A stretch of 64,000 bases of DNA from Emiliania huxleyi CCMP1516 (taxonomy: Eukaryota > Haptophyta > Isochrysidales > Noelaerhabdaceae): positions 777,783 to 841,782 of the forward strand of contig NW_005196756.1 of assembly GCF_000372725.1 (NCBI RefSeq). The letters run 5' to 3'. Below the pieces are notes generated by a model. It saw only the letters and a list, made by a program, of their open reading frames with translations, did not search any database and was not told the origin of the DNA. The position numbers and the translations under genes are program-made. Below, one piece after another: positions 42,237-52,768 of this stretch (positions within the stretch are counted from its first letter, which is position 1; each line of letters opens with the position of its first letter).

Positions 42237-44651
42237 TCAAAGTTCCCAAACGGCCTGTGGCAGTGGCCAGGGGGTGCCTTCCCCCTTCCACGAGTGCGCG
42301 CCTCCTGACGGCTGACCACACGCCGCATAATCACGCTGCGGCGCAGCCACAGGGAGCGCGCCTGGCGGTGGCACGCGCCAGCGGCGCGCGCGCCGCGCAA
42401 GCACCTGCAGCAGCGCATCGAAGGCGTCCTCCGCAGGGTCCTCGCCCAGGCACGCGCCGTAGATGGACGAGAACCAGAGGCGGCGCCAGACGCAACCGAG
42501 GCCCTGGCGCATCGCGTCGAGGCGCGTCGAGCTCACCGCGCGCAAGAGGGAGGGGAGCCGTGGGAGGTGAGACTGCGGCACGTCGAGCGACACGTCGTCC
42601 CACCGGATGAGCTCGTCGTATGTCCGACCGCCACTCTCGGGCATCGTGAAGACAGGCACGCACCCGAGGAATGAGGACGGGACATGCCGGCGGGCATCGC
42701 CGTAGCGCTGGCCTGGAGGGACCCAGCAGAAGGAGGCGTGCCGCTCCATCTCGAGGTGACTCACGCGCGGAGCCGGCTTGGCCTTTGTGCCGAGCGCCTT
42801 CCGCATGCGGGGCGGCGGGAGGAACGAGTTGTGGATGAAGAAGCCCGGCTCGCCCTTGAGCCTGAGGATGTCGGCCCGCACGTGCGGCGAGCCCGGGCCG
42901 TCGTAGTATGAGAGGAAGCGCGCGTGCTCGAGCGAGGGGTGAATGCGACCGCCGAAAAAGAAGAGGTGCTCGCGGCCTGCGGAGCGGTCTGCGTCGCCCG
43001 TGGAACGCGAGCCGCGCGTGGGGGACCAGACTGACCAATTGCGCAGATCCTCGCAAGACGGCACGTCGATGGTGGATGGCGTGAAGGGGAGGACGATGTC
43101 CTTGCCCACGTGGAAGCAGTTGACACACCGCTCCGCAACCTCGCCGCGCGGCGTCCGCGCGTCGGCAAGCCCGTTGTGGGTGAGCTGGACCCACGCGCGG
43201 GTGCGAGAGGCAGGGCTGATCTCGGGATCAAGCCAGCGCCGATTTCGCTTGGAGTGGTTGTGGCGCGCGGCTGCGGCGCGAGCCGGCGCCGCGCGGAGGC
43301 CCGGGGAGGTGGTGAGGAGCATATTGTCGAAGACATCGCCCGGCCCGCGCTCTGAGAGGAGCATCGCCAAGTGGCGCGCCTCGCCACGCGACACGGACGC
43401 ATTCCACGCCGGGTACATCTGGCGCGCCCAGTGGAGCTTATCGACGAGCTGCGCCCCGGAGCTGGGGCCCATCAGCCAGAAAAAATCGGCAGCAGCGGGG
43501 TCAGCGGCGCGGAGCGGGTGGCGTAGCATCTGTAGCGAGAGCTCGAAATCGAACCACGACTCGAAGGAGGTCTCGCCAGCCCGCAGCAGCGGCGGCAGAT
43601 CGTACACGTAGACGCTCACCGGCAGCCTATGGGCGCCCCGCGCCTGGCCGGCAGCTCCGGCGGCTGCTCGACGCTTCTCTCTATCTGACAGCTCGATGGA
43701 GGGAGGCCCACCTCCACTCATGGTGATGGCGCAATCGAGGCCCCACCATCCGGGCTCGCAACGGCAGAAGCCCTCGCCGTCGCAAGCTCCGCGGCCGTTG
43801 CACCGGCCCGGGCACTGCTCCTCGTACGAGCGCCGCGGGCCAGCAGCGGGCAGAGGCAGGCGCGGCATCATGCAGCTCCCACCGCCGCTGCGCCTGGCTG
43901 GAGCGAGGCACTCGCAGAGCGCGTGCGAGCGCTTGTGCGCGCCCGCCACGGCCGACGGCCGGCGGACGCAGACGCCACGCAGCCCGCAGCGTTGCGGGCA
44001 CTCCGAGAGAGGGAGGAGCTGGTCCGCTTGGGGCGGCTCAGGGATCGTCTTCCTGCGCGACGTGCCGGCTTTCTGGCTGCGCTGCGCCGCGGCGAGCCAC
44101 TGTGCCGGCGCCCCGGCGGCAGAGCAGGGGGTGCGCTGTGCAGCGTGCGCCATCTTCAGAGGCAGGTTGCCATGCACAACGCCGAACCAGGATCCGCCGA
44201 CGGGTGGCTGCTGCGTGGCAGTGCAGATGGGTGAGTTGGCGAGCAGCCGTATCCCCACGCGGGTCCAGTTGGCCTCGCGTGGTGCGGCAAGCAGCGCGCC
44301 GACGCTCTGGTCGCCGTCGCCGCTGGCAGGAAGCAGTGCGCACACCGCCTCGACGAGGGCGGAGCCGCGGTACGGGTCTTCGAAGAAGAGGAGATGGCGC
44401 ATTGCTACCATCTGCTCGAGGCAGGCGCACGTCAGAGGCGCCAGCCAGCCGGTGTTGCGCTGGAGCCGCTTGATCCAGCCGTTCGTGATGAACGTTGGGT
44501 GGAGCGGCTCTCCATCGATGGCGCACGCGGGAAGCGTCAGCTGCTCACAGGCCACGCCAGTGCGAGTGAGTGGGCAGTCGCAGCGGCCCGTCAGCAGGTT
44601 GCACGTGCCGTGGCGCTCGCAGCCATTAGCACAAGATTTGGCTGTCGGCAT
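42237..44651 (-). CDS. EGF-domain exostosin-family glycosyltransferase (GT47)
   Basis: 804 aa from the ATG at 44651. N-terminal EGF-like modules: CANGCERHGTCNLLTGRCDC (residues 7-26), CPQRCGLRGVCV with CECLAP (~235-270) and CPGRCNGRGACDGEGFCRCE (~290-310). The exostosin domain begins at VYVYDLPPLL and includes AADFFWLMGPS, VGKDIVLPFTPS, LFFFGG, MERHASFCWVPPGQRYGDAR (nucleotide-sugar site) and SFLGCVPVFTMPE...VSLDVPQ. This is the usual EGF plus GT47 layout of algal secretory-pathway enzymes; acceptor and sugar are unknown. No signal anchor is present: the ORF begins 33 bp from a 1-kb palindrome, which may have separated it from its first exon. No introns needed. Confidence 0.85.
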   Translation of the reverse strand: MPTAKSCANGCERHGTCNLLTGRCDCPLTRTGVACEQLTLPACAIDGEPLHPTFITNGWIKRLQRNTGWLAPLTCACLEQMVAMRHLLFFEDPYRGSALVEAVCALLPASGDGDQSVGALLAAPREANWTRVGIRLLANSPICTATQQPPVGGSWFGVVHGNLPLKMAHAAQRTPCSAAGAPAQWLAAAQRSQKAGTSRRKTIPEPPQADQLLPLSECPQRCGLRGVCVRRPSAVAGAHKRSHALCECLAPARRSGGGSCMMPRLPLPAAGPRRSYEEQCPGRCNGRGACDGEGFCRCEPGWWGLDCAITMSGGGPPSIELSDREKRRAAAGAAGQARGAHRLPVSVYVYDLPPLLRAGETSFESWFDFELSLQMLRHPLRAADPAAADFFWLMGPSSGAQLVDKLHWARQMYPAWNASVSRGEARHLAMLLSERGPGDVFDNMLLTTSPGLRAAPARAAAARHNHSKRNRRWLDPEISPASRTRAWVQLTHNGLADARTPRGEVAERCVNCFHVGKDIVLPFTPSTIDVPSCEDLRNWSVWSPTRGSRSTGDADRSAGREHLFFFGGRIHPSLEHARFLSYYDGPGSPHVRADILRLKGEPGFFIHNSFLPPPRMRKALGTKAKPAPRVSHLEMERHASFCWVPPGQRYGDARRHVPSSFLGCVPVFTMPESGGRTYDELIRWDDVSLDVPQSHLPRLPSLLRAVSSTRLDAMRQGLGCVWRRLWFSSIYGACLGEDPAEDAFDALLQVLARRARRWRVPPPGALPVAAPQRDYAACGQPSGGAHSWKGEGTPWPLPQAVWEL

Positions 44652-44683
44652 AGCTCTACGTGAGGACCTCCATGTTGTGAGGG

Positions 44684-45680
44684 CTGAGGGCCAAAAGTAA
44701 AACGCTCAGATCCGCTCTCGGCTCTCAGAGAGGCGTTATATCTCAGTAACCCCGCTCGCAGGTACTAGAGCAGCGTTCGTCAAGCTCAAACCCCACTCTG
44801 CACAACACAGAGCAGCGTTTGCCTAACAAGACTCCGCTCTGCAACCTTCAGAGCGGACTCTTGCTCAGAAAAACACCGACCGAGCACGTTCGAGCGGAGT
44901 CAAGTCAGTGCAACACCGCTCAACATAGCGGGAGCGGTCAATTTCCGCGGAGAGGCTGCTTTCGCCTCCCTCAGTCGCGCTCTCCTTCGCCCCTCCTCTT
45001 CAGAGCGGGACTTTGCTGAGTGAACACCGCTCTAGCTGGTCAGAGCAGCGATTGCTTTAAGCTGACACCGCTCTAAATGACGTGAGCGGCGTCGCCCTGA
45101 ATAGACGCTGCTCTGGGACGCCGGGACGGCGATGCCACCTGACGCCGACGGCGGATCCACGATCGCTCGTGGCGCGCGGCGCGGCGTGGCGAGCCCCGCC
45201 CCTGGGGTTGAGCAGCGTGTGGGTGGGTCGTCACTGCTCCGAGTAGTCAGAGCGGCGTCGCGTTTAGTGATACGCCGCTCACGCCATTTAGAGCGGTGTC
45301 AGCTTAAAGCAATCGCTGCTCTGACCAGCTAGAGCGGTGTTCACTCAGCAAAGTCCCGCTCTGAAGAGGAGGGGCGGAGGAGAGCGCGACTGAGGGAGGC
45401 GAAAGCAGCCTCTCCGCGGAAATTGACCGCTCCCGCTATGTTGAGCGGTGTTGCACTGACTTGACTCCGCTCGAACGTGTTTGGTCGGTGTTTTTCTGAG
45501 CAAGAGTCTGCTCTGAAGGTTGCAGAGCGGAGTCTTGTTAGGCAAACGCTGCTCTGTGTTGTGCAGAGTGGGGTTTGAGCTTGACGAACGCTGCTCTAGT
45601 ACCTGCGAGCGGGGTTACTGAGATATAACGCCTCTCTGAGAGCCGAGAGCGGCGTTGAGCGTTTTACTTTTGGCCCTCAG
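44684..45680. mobile_element. ~1-kb palindrome with ~409-bp arms and regularly spaced GAGCGG words
   Basis: Left arm 44684-45092 (CTGAGGGCCAAAAGTAAAAC...) and right arm 45272-45680 are reverse complements with few differences (for example CGACCGAGCACG versus CGACCAAACACG, read on one strand). The spacer is ~180 bp. Inside each arm AGAGCGG/CCGCTCT-type words recur about every 25-40 bp in both orientations, so each arm could itself fold into a chain of small hairpins. The arms encode the same 66-aa frame on opposite strands, which shows that this frame is not a gene. No transposase. Probably a foldback element, inserted at the 5' side of the GT47 gene. Confidence 0.88.
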
Positions 45681-45734
45681 CCATGTGTGAGGCAAAAGAA
45701 TTTTACACGCAAAGCTCCCTCGCACAACACTGGG

Positions 45735-46245
45735 CACGAAGAAGCGACAAGGGAGAGCACGACGAGAAGGGGGCGACCGCGGGGTGGCACGAAGGTTGAA
45801 GCGAGAATCGGAGAGAGACTGCGAAGAGAGATAGGAAGAGGCGGACGCCCAAGGGTGGGCGACGGCTAGCGCACCACACCCCTCTCCTTAAAATCCCTGT
45901 GTGGTGGCGGCGTGCCGTCCTCCCATCCCTCCCTTGGGTTGTCCATTTTCTTTCTTTCTTTTTTTAACACTGGGCACGGGACTGGCGCGCACTGGCACTA
46001 ACACAGGCAAAAGAATGGGGGGAAAATACAAACGGTCGTAAGCTAGGTGGGACGACCGCGAGGTGGCATGAAGGTTGCAGCGAGAATCGGTGAGGGACTG
46101 CGAAGGGAGATAGAAAGAGGCAGACGACCAAGGGATAGGGTGGGCGACGGCTAGCACCACACTCCTCTCCTTAAAATCCCTGTGTGGTGGCGGCGTGCCG
46201 TCCTCCCATCCCTCCCTTGGGTTGTCTGTTTTCTTTCTTTCTTTC
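45735..46245 (+). repeat. Dispersed repeat family A, two direct copies
   Basis: Copies at 45735-45965 and 46045-46245 share GCGAGAATCGG, GGGTGGGCGACGGCTAGC, CTCCTTAAAATCCCTGTGTG and CGTGCCGTCCTCCCATCCCT and the TTTCTTTCTTTC tail. Between them is a reverse family B fragment (GGGACTGGCGCGCACTGGCA). A nested cluster next to the large palindrome. 46246-46588 contains no supported gene. Confidence 0.8.
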
Positions 46246-46587
46246 AGGGCCTGGAGCCTCTGGCCCTAGCTCTTGCTCCCAACTTGGGTTAGTTCGGTGC
46301 GTTGTGTTGTTGATGTTGTTGTTGTGGCGCACGCGAATATCTTGATCCAGCGGCCCAAGCTCCATCGACAGACGACACACTCACTCGTGAGCGCGTCACA
46401 GGAAGCGCAAGCAAGACGTGTCCTTAGCCAGTCCTTCGAGCTTTCCGCCCGCTAGTTTGGTCTCTCCTAGTACACCGCGTTTTGTGAAAGGTACGCTCCC
46501 AGTCTCGATCAATCGCCCCGATTCTCGTCGTTTGCTCGTTTGGCCCAAGTGCAAGTTTCCCTCGGCGATTTCTTGTTGGTGTTCAAA

Positions 46588-46703
<116 letters not shown>

Positions 46704-46749
46704 CTTCACACACACACAACGGCCCAACAGCTCCCTAGGCATCCAATAG

Positions 46750-47534
46750 ATGCCGCACTGGCTCAGTGGCTAGCTAGCTCAGTAGCACCCAAGCTCTGCG
46801 CCCCCTCCTGGATCGGCTTTGTCCACCACTGCCTCCTCCTCGTCCGCGCCCGTGTCCCCCCCAGCACAGCCAGACATACAGTCTGTTGCGGGCATTAAGA
46901 AAAACGTCGCATTAAGAAAACCACGCCGAGCGATTCCGCGAAAATTAATCTGAACCACGGCGCGCCGCAGGGCGCAGGCGCGGCCCCGAGAAAGGGCCCA
47001 CACACGAGGATGGAGGGGTGTGCGTCTTCCTGTCTTCCCAAGTGGGTGGCAGACTTGGAGCACTTGGAGTGCAGTCATTAGCCTCACATCCAGGGCCGGG
47101 GAGCTCAGGAGCGCACCCAGCGGGCCGCATGATCGGGATCGGGTTGCGGGCAAGAGAGCCCTAGCCCCGGGGGTGCGCGTTCGCAGGGCAAGGGCCTTAA
47201 AGTAAACACGGGTCTCCGAGGGTTAGTCCGCGCTCCAGGTTTCCCCTAGCAGCGGAGCGCCCCCTCTACTCGGAGCTAATAAACACTAGACACGTACACG
47301 ACGTACACATCCTCACTCGACGTCACCCCTCGGGGCTTCTCCGTTCGGCCTCCCCCCCTCGGTCCGGAGGAGCCCACCTATCCTCTCGGTCCTCCCCCCA
47401 CTCGCTTTCCGCTGGTTGGGCAACAGACTGATGACTGGCGCATTGGTCCAGCGCTTCCTTATATTGTCATTTTACCTAAAAATCCCTAGATCCCGTCTCG
47501 CCTGGGCGCGTGGGCGCTGGCTGGGGTGCCGGCC
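46750..47534. other. Intergenic region without supported gene
   Basis: Weak frames only. At 46879-46905 the word ACAGTCTGTTGCGGGCATTA occurs; its reverse complement is at about 55866-55892, outside the right end of the inverted repeats that bound 47535-55797, so it may mark an outer pair of repeats around that segment. Confidence 0.4.
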
Positions 47535-47776
47535 GAAGCTAAGCTGAGGGAGGGTGTAGTCCTAGAGGATGTATATGTAGAGTGTAGAGCGCTGTAGAGC
47601 TGTAGAGATGTAGAGTGCTGGAGAGCGCTGTAGAGCGCTGTGGAGCTGTAGAGCTCTACATCCGCCGCGTGACGATGCGCCTCCGTTGTAGAGCGATGTA
47701 GAGGCGCTCCACAACGTGAAATCTCTACAACAAACTCTATGATAAAGCGGCGAACCAGGCACGGTCGCTCTCCGAC

Positions 47777-48062
47777 ATGAGGCGCGTTGCACTTGCCAGT
47801 GCTGCCCTGGCCTTCTGTCTACCCGCCCAATGGGTGGCAGGTGCCTCTGCTGCTGTGGCATGCCTCACGGCTGCGACTGGCCGGCGCCTCGGCGCGTCAG
47901 CTCGGCTCGGCGTAGCGATCGTGGCCAGCGCAACTCGCCTGGACTCAACGCTCAGCCAGGAGCTCCCGCACGCGCTGGCATGGCGCATGCAACGCGCAGC
48001 AATGCTCGCCTCGCCTCGCGCAAATGCGACCGTCCTCGCAGCCGACCGAATGAATCGTCGCA
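47777..48062 (+). pseudogene. 5' fragment of a secretory-protein gene, cut off by the duplicated module
   Basis: From the ATG at 47777 about 94 residues read MRRVALASAALAFCLPAQWV, a good signal peptide, followed by an Ala-rich segment (SAAVACLTAATGRRLG, SATRLDSTLSQELPHALA). At ~48058 the sequence switches abruptly into the module duplicated at 51850, read antisense. The frame therefore looks like the front of a gene that lost its body. No family recognised. Confidence 0.4.
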
Positions 48063-49290
48063 AAGTGCCTTCAAAGAATGTGCCTCGATCCACGTCCCTC
48101 CAGCAGCTGCCTGCCCCCGCAGCAGAGGCGATCTCGTCCTTAGAGTCGGGGCGCTCCACGAGGCGACGGCCGGAGCCGGAGCCGGAGCCCTGCAAATCGC
48201 ACATGCGGACCTTCTTGTAGCGAAGCACAGTGCGGTCGTGGCTGAAGGCATCCGCCCCGCAAGACTGCGCGTGCTCTGGCTTGAAGTGGTAGCAATGGTG
48301 GTTGCTTGTGGCCGTCGGCCTGCGCCAGCCAAACCCCTCGCAGCTTTCGCTGTCTGCACATGATTGGACGCACTTGGTGAGGGTATCAGGAATCAGGTGA
48401 ACCCTCTTAGGACTACAGGGCAATCGCCACGTCGACTGCCGCTCACGCACAAAACCGAGGCGTTTGCACTTCCGGGCGGCAGCAAGCCTCGTCTCCCGAT
48501 CTTGTCGCGCGCCTCGGTTCATCGGACGCGATTTGGACGAGCATCCTCCACCAACTGCAATCTGTAAGAAACGCCCGTGGCGATCGACTGGCCCGATGGA
48601 GCGGTTTTCGCCGCCGACGCCTGGTCTTCCCCGCGCCCGACCCGAAGCAGCGAGCCACCTCCCTCTGGGTTCGAAGGCGCCGCCGCCACCGCCGCCTCCG
48701 GGTTCGAGGACTACGCCTCTGCCGCCTCCGCCGCCAGATTCGAAGACTACGTTTCCGCCTCCTCCGCCGCCGGATTCGAAGCGGACGCTTCCGCCGCCTC
48801 CGCCGCCGGATTCGAAACGTGCGCTTCCGCCGCCTCCGCCTCCGCCGCCGCCTCCACCTCCGCCTCCGCCTCCGCCGCCGCCTCCACCTCCGCCTCCGCC
48901 TCCGCCTCCGCCTCCGCCTCCGCCGCCTCCACTGGGCGCAATAGCGTCGGCGATATAAGCTTCTTGGGAGTCCCAGGGAAGGACAAGGGCGTACTCAAGT
49001 TCCTCAAACTCAGGCTGCAGCACTTGATGATCTGCGGGACAGGTAAATGTAGCCAAATTCAGCGACGGCAGGCACTCGGGCCAGAAGGCGCCGTGCTCCT
49101 GGTCAAACCTTGTCGCCAAGTTCGCGAGGCACCGCCCCTCGATACCGAGCCCGTTCCAAGGTGCGACCGCTGGGTTGATCTGCATCTGGTCTGCGAGCTT
49201 CTGAATCCTCCCGACAATGTATTCCAGCTGCGGATCCGGCCCCAGATTGATGGAAATGCCCAAGGTCTTCAGGAAAGCTTCGACATTTCG
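48056..49290 (-). pseudogene. Cys-rich (PAN/apple-like) module gene, copy 1, chimeric
   Basis: Minus-strand frame. From ~49286 down: FLKTLGISINLGPDPQLEYI, LADQMQINPAVAPWNGLGIE, then a long (Gly)n/ESGGGGG stretch encoded by CCGCCTCCG repeats at 48680-48930, then the module shared with 51858-52548: CKRLGFVRE, TKCVQSCADSESCEGFGW, HHCYHFKPEHAQSCGADAFS, a PAN/apple-like Cys spacing. Past ~48056 it runs into antisense of the 47777 ORF and past ~49290 into antisense of the NVL fragment, so both ends are broken. No start codon in place. Confidence 0.45.
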
Positions 49291-50025
49291 GTGCGGGTCC
49301 TCTTCGCCCGCGGGCGCGCCTCGGCGCCTTGCGTCATCTTCTTCGACGAGCTCGACGCGCTCGTGCCGCGCCGCGGCGGCGAGGCTGGCTCGCAGGCCAC
49401 CGAGCGCGTCGTCAACCAGCTGCTCACCGAGATGGACGGCCTCGAGAACCGCGCCGCCGTCTACGTCGTCGCCGCCACCAACCGGCCAGACATCATCGAC
49501 CCGGCGATGCTCCGGCCCGGCCGGCTCGACAAGCTCCTCTACGTCCCCCTCCCGCCCCCCGGCGCGCGGGCCGACATCCTGCGCGCCGCCGCGCGCCGCA
49601 CGCCGCTCGCGCCCGACGTCGACCTCGAGGCGGTCGCGCGCGACCCGCGCAGTGACGGCCTCTCTGGCGCCGACCTGGCGCACCTGGTCCGCGAGGCGGC
49701 CACCAACGCGCTGCGCGATCTGCGCGCGGCGGAGAGCGGCGGCGGCGGAGGCGGAGGCGAAGGCGGAGGCGAAGGCGGAGGCGAAGGCGGAGGCGTAGGC
49801 GTGCAGGTCCAGCGGGCGCACTTCGAGCGCGCGCTCGACACGGTGCGGCCGTCCGTCTCGGCGAAGGACGAGGCTCGCTACAAGCAGCTCGCCTCGAGGC
49901 TGCGCAAGCGGAGGGCGGAGGGCGGCAGCAGTGAGAGGCCGGGCGGAGGCACGCCCTCGGCAGCCCCGGCGGGAGGAGCTGCGGCCGAGGGTGGCGAGCC
50001 GGCGGCGGAAGGGGAGTGCATCTAG
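49287..50025 (+). pseudogene. 5'-truncated NVL-type AAA+ ATPase (D2 half) fragment
   Basis: From ~49287 the plus strand codes the C-terminal part of a CDC48-type ATPase closest to NVL (nuclear VCP-like, 60S ribosome biogenesis): VLFARGRASAPCVIFFDEL (Walker B), SQATERVVNQLLTEMDGLEN, VVAATNRPDIIDPAMLRPGR (sensor 1 and arginine finger), LDKLLYVPLPPPGARADILR, SGADLAHLVREA (sensor 2 region) and VRPSVSAKDEARYKQLASRL, ending at 50023-50025. The Walker A loop and everything before it are missing; upstream is the antisense of an unrelated frame. The fragment itself has no stop or frameshift, so capture is recent or it is a displaced last exon. Confidence 0.75.
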
Positions 50026-50034
50026 CCGTGCGGT

Positions 50035-50325
50035 AAATAAATAAAACGGACACACCTCACTAGGAGATGGGTAAAAAGGAACAGGTCCCCGCCCTTGCGG
50101 CTTGCGATATATGCTCCGTGCAGTGCCTTCTTTTGCTCGTTTATTTTGTTTTCGCGCTCGCTTGTGGTTTCCTCTCCTTGCACCTTGTGGTTTTTTTGGC
50201 ACTTTTTCGTCACCCTACACTCCTCCTCCCTCCCGAACAAAGAACCCTGCACAAAGACCGCAGGGCGGGCTGTTCCTTTTTACCCATCTCCTAGTAGAGG
50301 TGTCCGTTTTATTTATTTATTTATT
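50035..50325. mobile_element. Family C foldback element
   Basis: Arms 50035-50097 and 50262-50325 are reverse complements: AAATAAATAAAACGGACAC, GAGATGGGTAAAAAGGAACA on the left, TGTTCCTTTTTACCCATCTC and GTGTCCGTTTTATTTATTTA on the right. The interior (165 bp) is AT-richer and non-coding. It begins about 10 bp after the NVL fragment's stop codon. One arm also occurs at 18517-18583. Confidence 0.85.
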
Positions 50326-51080
50326 CCCTCCCACCGCAACCCTCGTCCGCGCGTGCTTGTCGAGGCCAGGAGGGTCGGCGGCGTGGCGTCGAGGGGAAGC
50401 CGTCGCCGGCAGCGCCGCGGACCGCTCACGTCAGCTCCAGTCAGCACGAGGGCGGGGGGGCGGGGGAGGGCCACGCCCCCACGGGGGTCGGGCTCGGGGC
50501 CAGGGGGAGTGCGGCGTGGCCGTGTAACATAAGAAAAAACTCCGAAGCAAGGCGAAGAGTGCACTTTCCCCCCTCTTCTTAGCTTCTTACGTTTTAGCGG
50601 TTAGGCCCCCATCACACCCGCATCGGCCACTAACGCGACACAACGCGATACGGATCCGACCCGACCCCAGCCAGCGCGCAATCTTAACCTCTCTCGTTCT
50701 AACGTTCCCACCCTGCCTGTTACACGGCCCCCATTACACCCGCACCGGCCACAAGGTGACACAGCGCGACGAACGGATCCGACCCGATGCATCCCCCGCC
50801 CCCCCCCCCCCCCCTCCCTATCACGCGCCAGAGGCACGCAATTGCTGTATGGACACGGGCCGGCCATGTTATCAGCAACCCTCCATATTATCCTCCGAAG
50901 AGGAAGGAAGGCTCTCCCCCCCCCAACAGCCCGGCGACGACTGGTGCCTAGCATCCAAATCGTTGAAACCGACTGCCTTTTAATGTTCCCTTCCGACGAC
51001 GTCCTGCAATGGCAACTAGATCGAGAAAGGTGGGATCGCACGACGATCACGCCCGCAGTTGGCCAGCAGCTGTGCTGATG
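50326..51080. other. Intergenic region without supported gene
   Basis: Contains CGGCCCCCATTACACCCGCA and GGCCCCCATCACACCCGCAT, two ~50-bp related words (near 50605 and 50727) suggesting a degenerate tandem, and a poly-C tract at 50801-50816. Frames are short and unsupported. Confidence 0.4.
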
Positions 51081-52768
51081 TCAGCAAATGTGCTTCGCAA
51101 AGCGCTTGAAGGCAGGGTCAGGGACTGAGAGTCCCGGGAGAGAGGGACTGGGCAGAGCCCGGACTGAGAGGTACATCACTGCATTGCCACCTTCGAGTCG
51201 AGACTCGACGAAGACCTCATTGAGTTGAGGGATATTTGGACGACCGGGGAGGCGGCTGGGTACGTCGGCTCCCGTCTTAAATGGAGGGACGCAATCTTTC
51301 CAGCCTCTTGCGGCTTCGGGGCGATCCTGATCCGGTTGTTGGAGGATAGAGAAAATGCTCCCCTTGCGGCGGTGATAACGAGGATCCTCATCGTCCCAAT
51401 GAGCTTGAGCTGTCCCCTGTCCTCCGTTAAATGCGTTGTTCAGGCCCGAATAGTCATTGATCCTATTCTTCGTGGTGTCCAACATTCTGTAGGAGTGGAC
51501 TGCCACGAAACGCCTGTGCCCCCAACCACCTGGGGGGTCGATGTAATAGATCGCGAAGGTACACCCACCGTAGCCCGGAGCATAAATTTTGTCGCCCAGT
51601 TTGAAGGGGGCAATGTACGATCCTTCAGTACTGGTCTCACTGAGTCGGATCATGGTAAATTCACCGGGCCTCGTTGCCGGAATTATTGGTTGAGGTGTCG
51701 GAAGTTCGTGTACCCCCGTGAAAAAGTACTTTCCATCTGGGTCATAGTTCAACTTGATAGCGATGGCTGCATAGGCCTCTTGGATCGGATTATCCGGAGA
51801 AATCGGGGGGTAGACAAATAAGACATGATCTGTTGCCCATTTACGAAATCCCGGCAAAGTGCCTTCAAAGAATGTGCCTCGATCCACGTCCCTCCAGCAG
51901 CTGCCTGCCCCCGCAGCAGAGGCGAGCTCATCGTCAGAGTCGGGGCGCTCCACGAGGCGACGGCCGGAGCCGGAGCCGGAGCCCTGCAAATCGCACATGC
52001 GGACCTTCTTGTAGCGAAGCACAGTGCGGTCGTGGCTGAAGGCATCCGCCCCGCAAGACTGCGCGTGCTCTGGCTTGAAGTGGTAGCAATGGTGGTTGCT
52101 TGTGGCCGTCGGCCTGCGCCAGCCAAACCCCTCGCAGCTTTCGCTGTCTGCACATGATTGGACGCACTTGGTGAGGGTATCAGGAATCAGGTGAACCCTC
52201 TTAGGACTACAGGGCAATCGCCACGTCGACTGCCGCTCACGCACAAAACCGAGGCGTTTGCACTTCCGGGCGGCAGCAAGCCTCGTCTCCCGATCTTGTC
52301 GCGCGCCTCGGTTCATCGGACGCGATTTGGACGAGCATCCTCCACCAACTGCAATCTGTAAGAAACGCCCGTGGCGATCGACTGGCCCGATGGAGCGGTT
52401 TTCGCCGCCGACGCCTGGTCTTCCCCGCGCCCGACCCGAAGCAGCGAGCCACCTCCCTCTGGGTTCGAAGGCGCCGCCGCCACCGCCGCCTCCGGGTTCG
52501 AGGACTACGCCTCTGCCGCCTCCGCCGCCAGATTCGAAGACTTCCATGTTTGTGCTGCAGAGCGGCGTCGGGAGACCAAGTGGCTGCCCGAAGCTGTCGT
52601 GCTGCCAGGGATCGTACATCCACGCCTCGCCGTTTCCAACGAGGACCCGGCTGCCATCGGTGGTGTGAAATGTGACGTGGCTGCTGCTGTTCAGATTGTC
52701 GCCACGAATCTCGAACCTGTCGATGGTCAGCATCTCTCTCACAGACTCCAGCGCCTGCGAGCAAAGCA
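51081..52768 (-). CDS. Cys-rich (PAN/apple-like) module gene, copy 2
   Basis: One open frame of ~560 codons entered through a CTCGCAG acceptor near 52760; no ATG is at its start. Order: a leading block (SVREMLTIDRFEIRGDNLN, VGNGEAWMYDPWQHDSF), a shortened Gly-rich stretch, the module shared with copy 1 (CKRLGFVRE, CVQSCADSESCEGF, HHCYHFKPEHAQSC), then a ~250-aa tail not in copy 1 (WATDHVLFVYPPISPDNP, KLGDKIYAPGYGGCTFAIYY, HWDDEDPRYHRRKG). The tail, around 51180-51850, is distinctly less GC-rich and less codon-biased than neighbouring genes. Likely secreted or viral/transposon-derived; no known enzyme family. The first exon, with any signal peptide, is not found. Confidence 0.45.

Noticed and set aside
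44819..45545. Two identical 66-aa frames on opposite strands
   Set aside because: They are the two arms of the 1-kb palindrome, and identity follows from the inverted repeat. No family match and no start context.
47737..50202. Single 821-residue minus-strand open frame
   Set aside because: It is a chance concatenation: its first third is antisense to the NVL fragment and its last part antisense to the 47777 ORF. Only the middle part looks coding.
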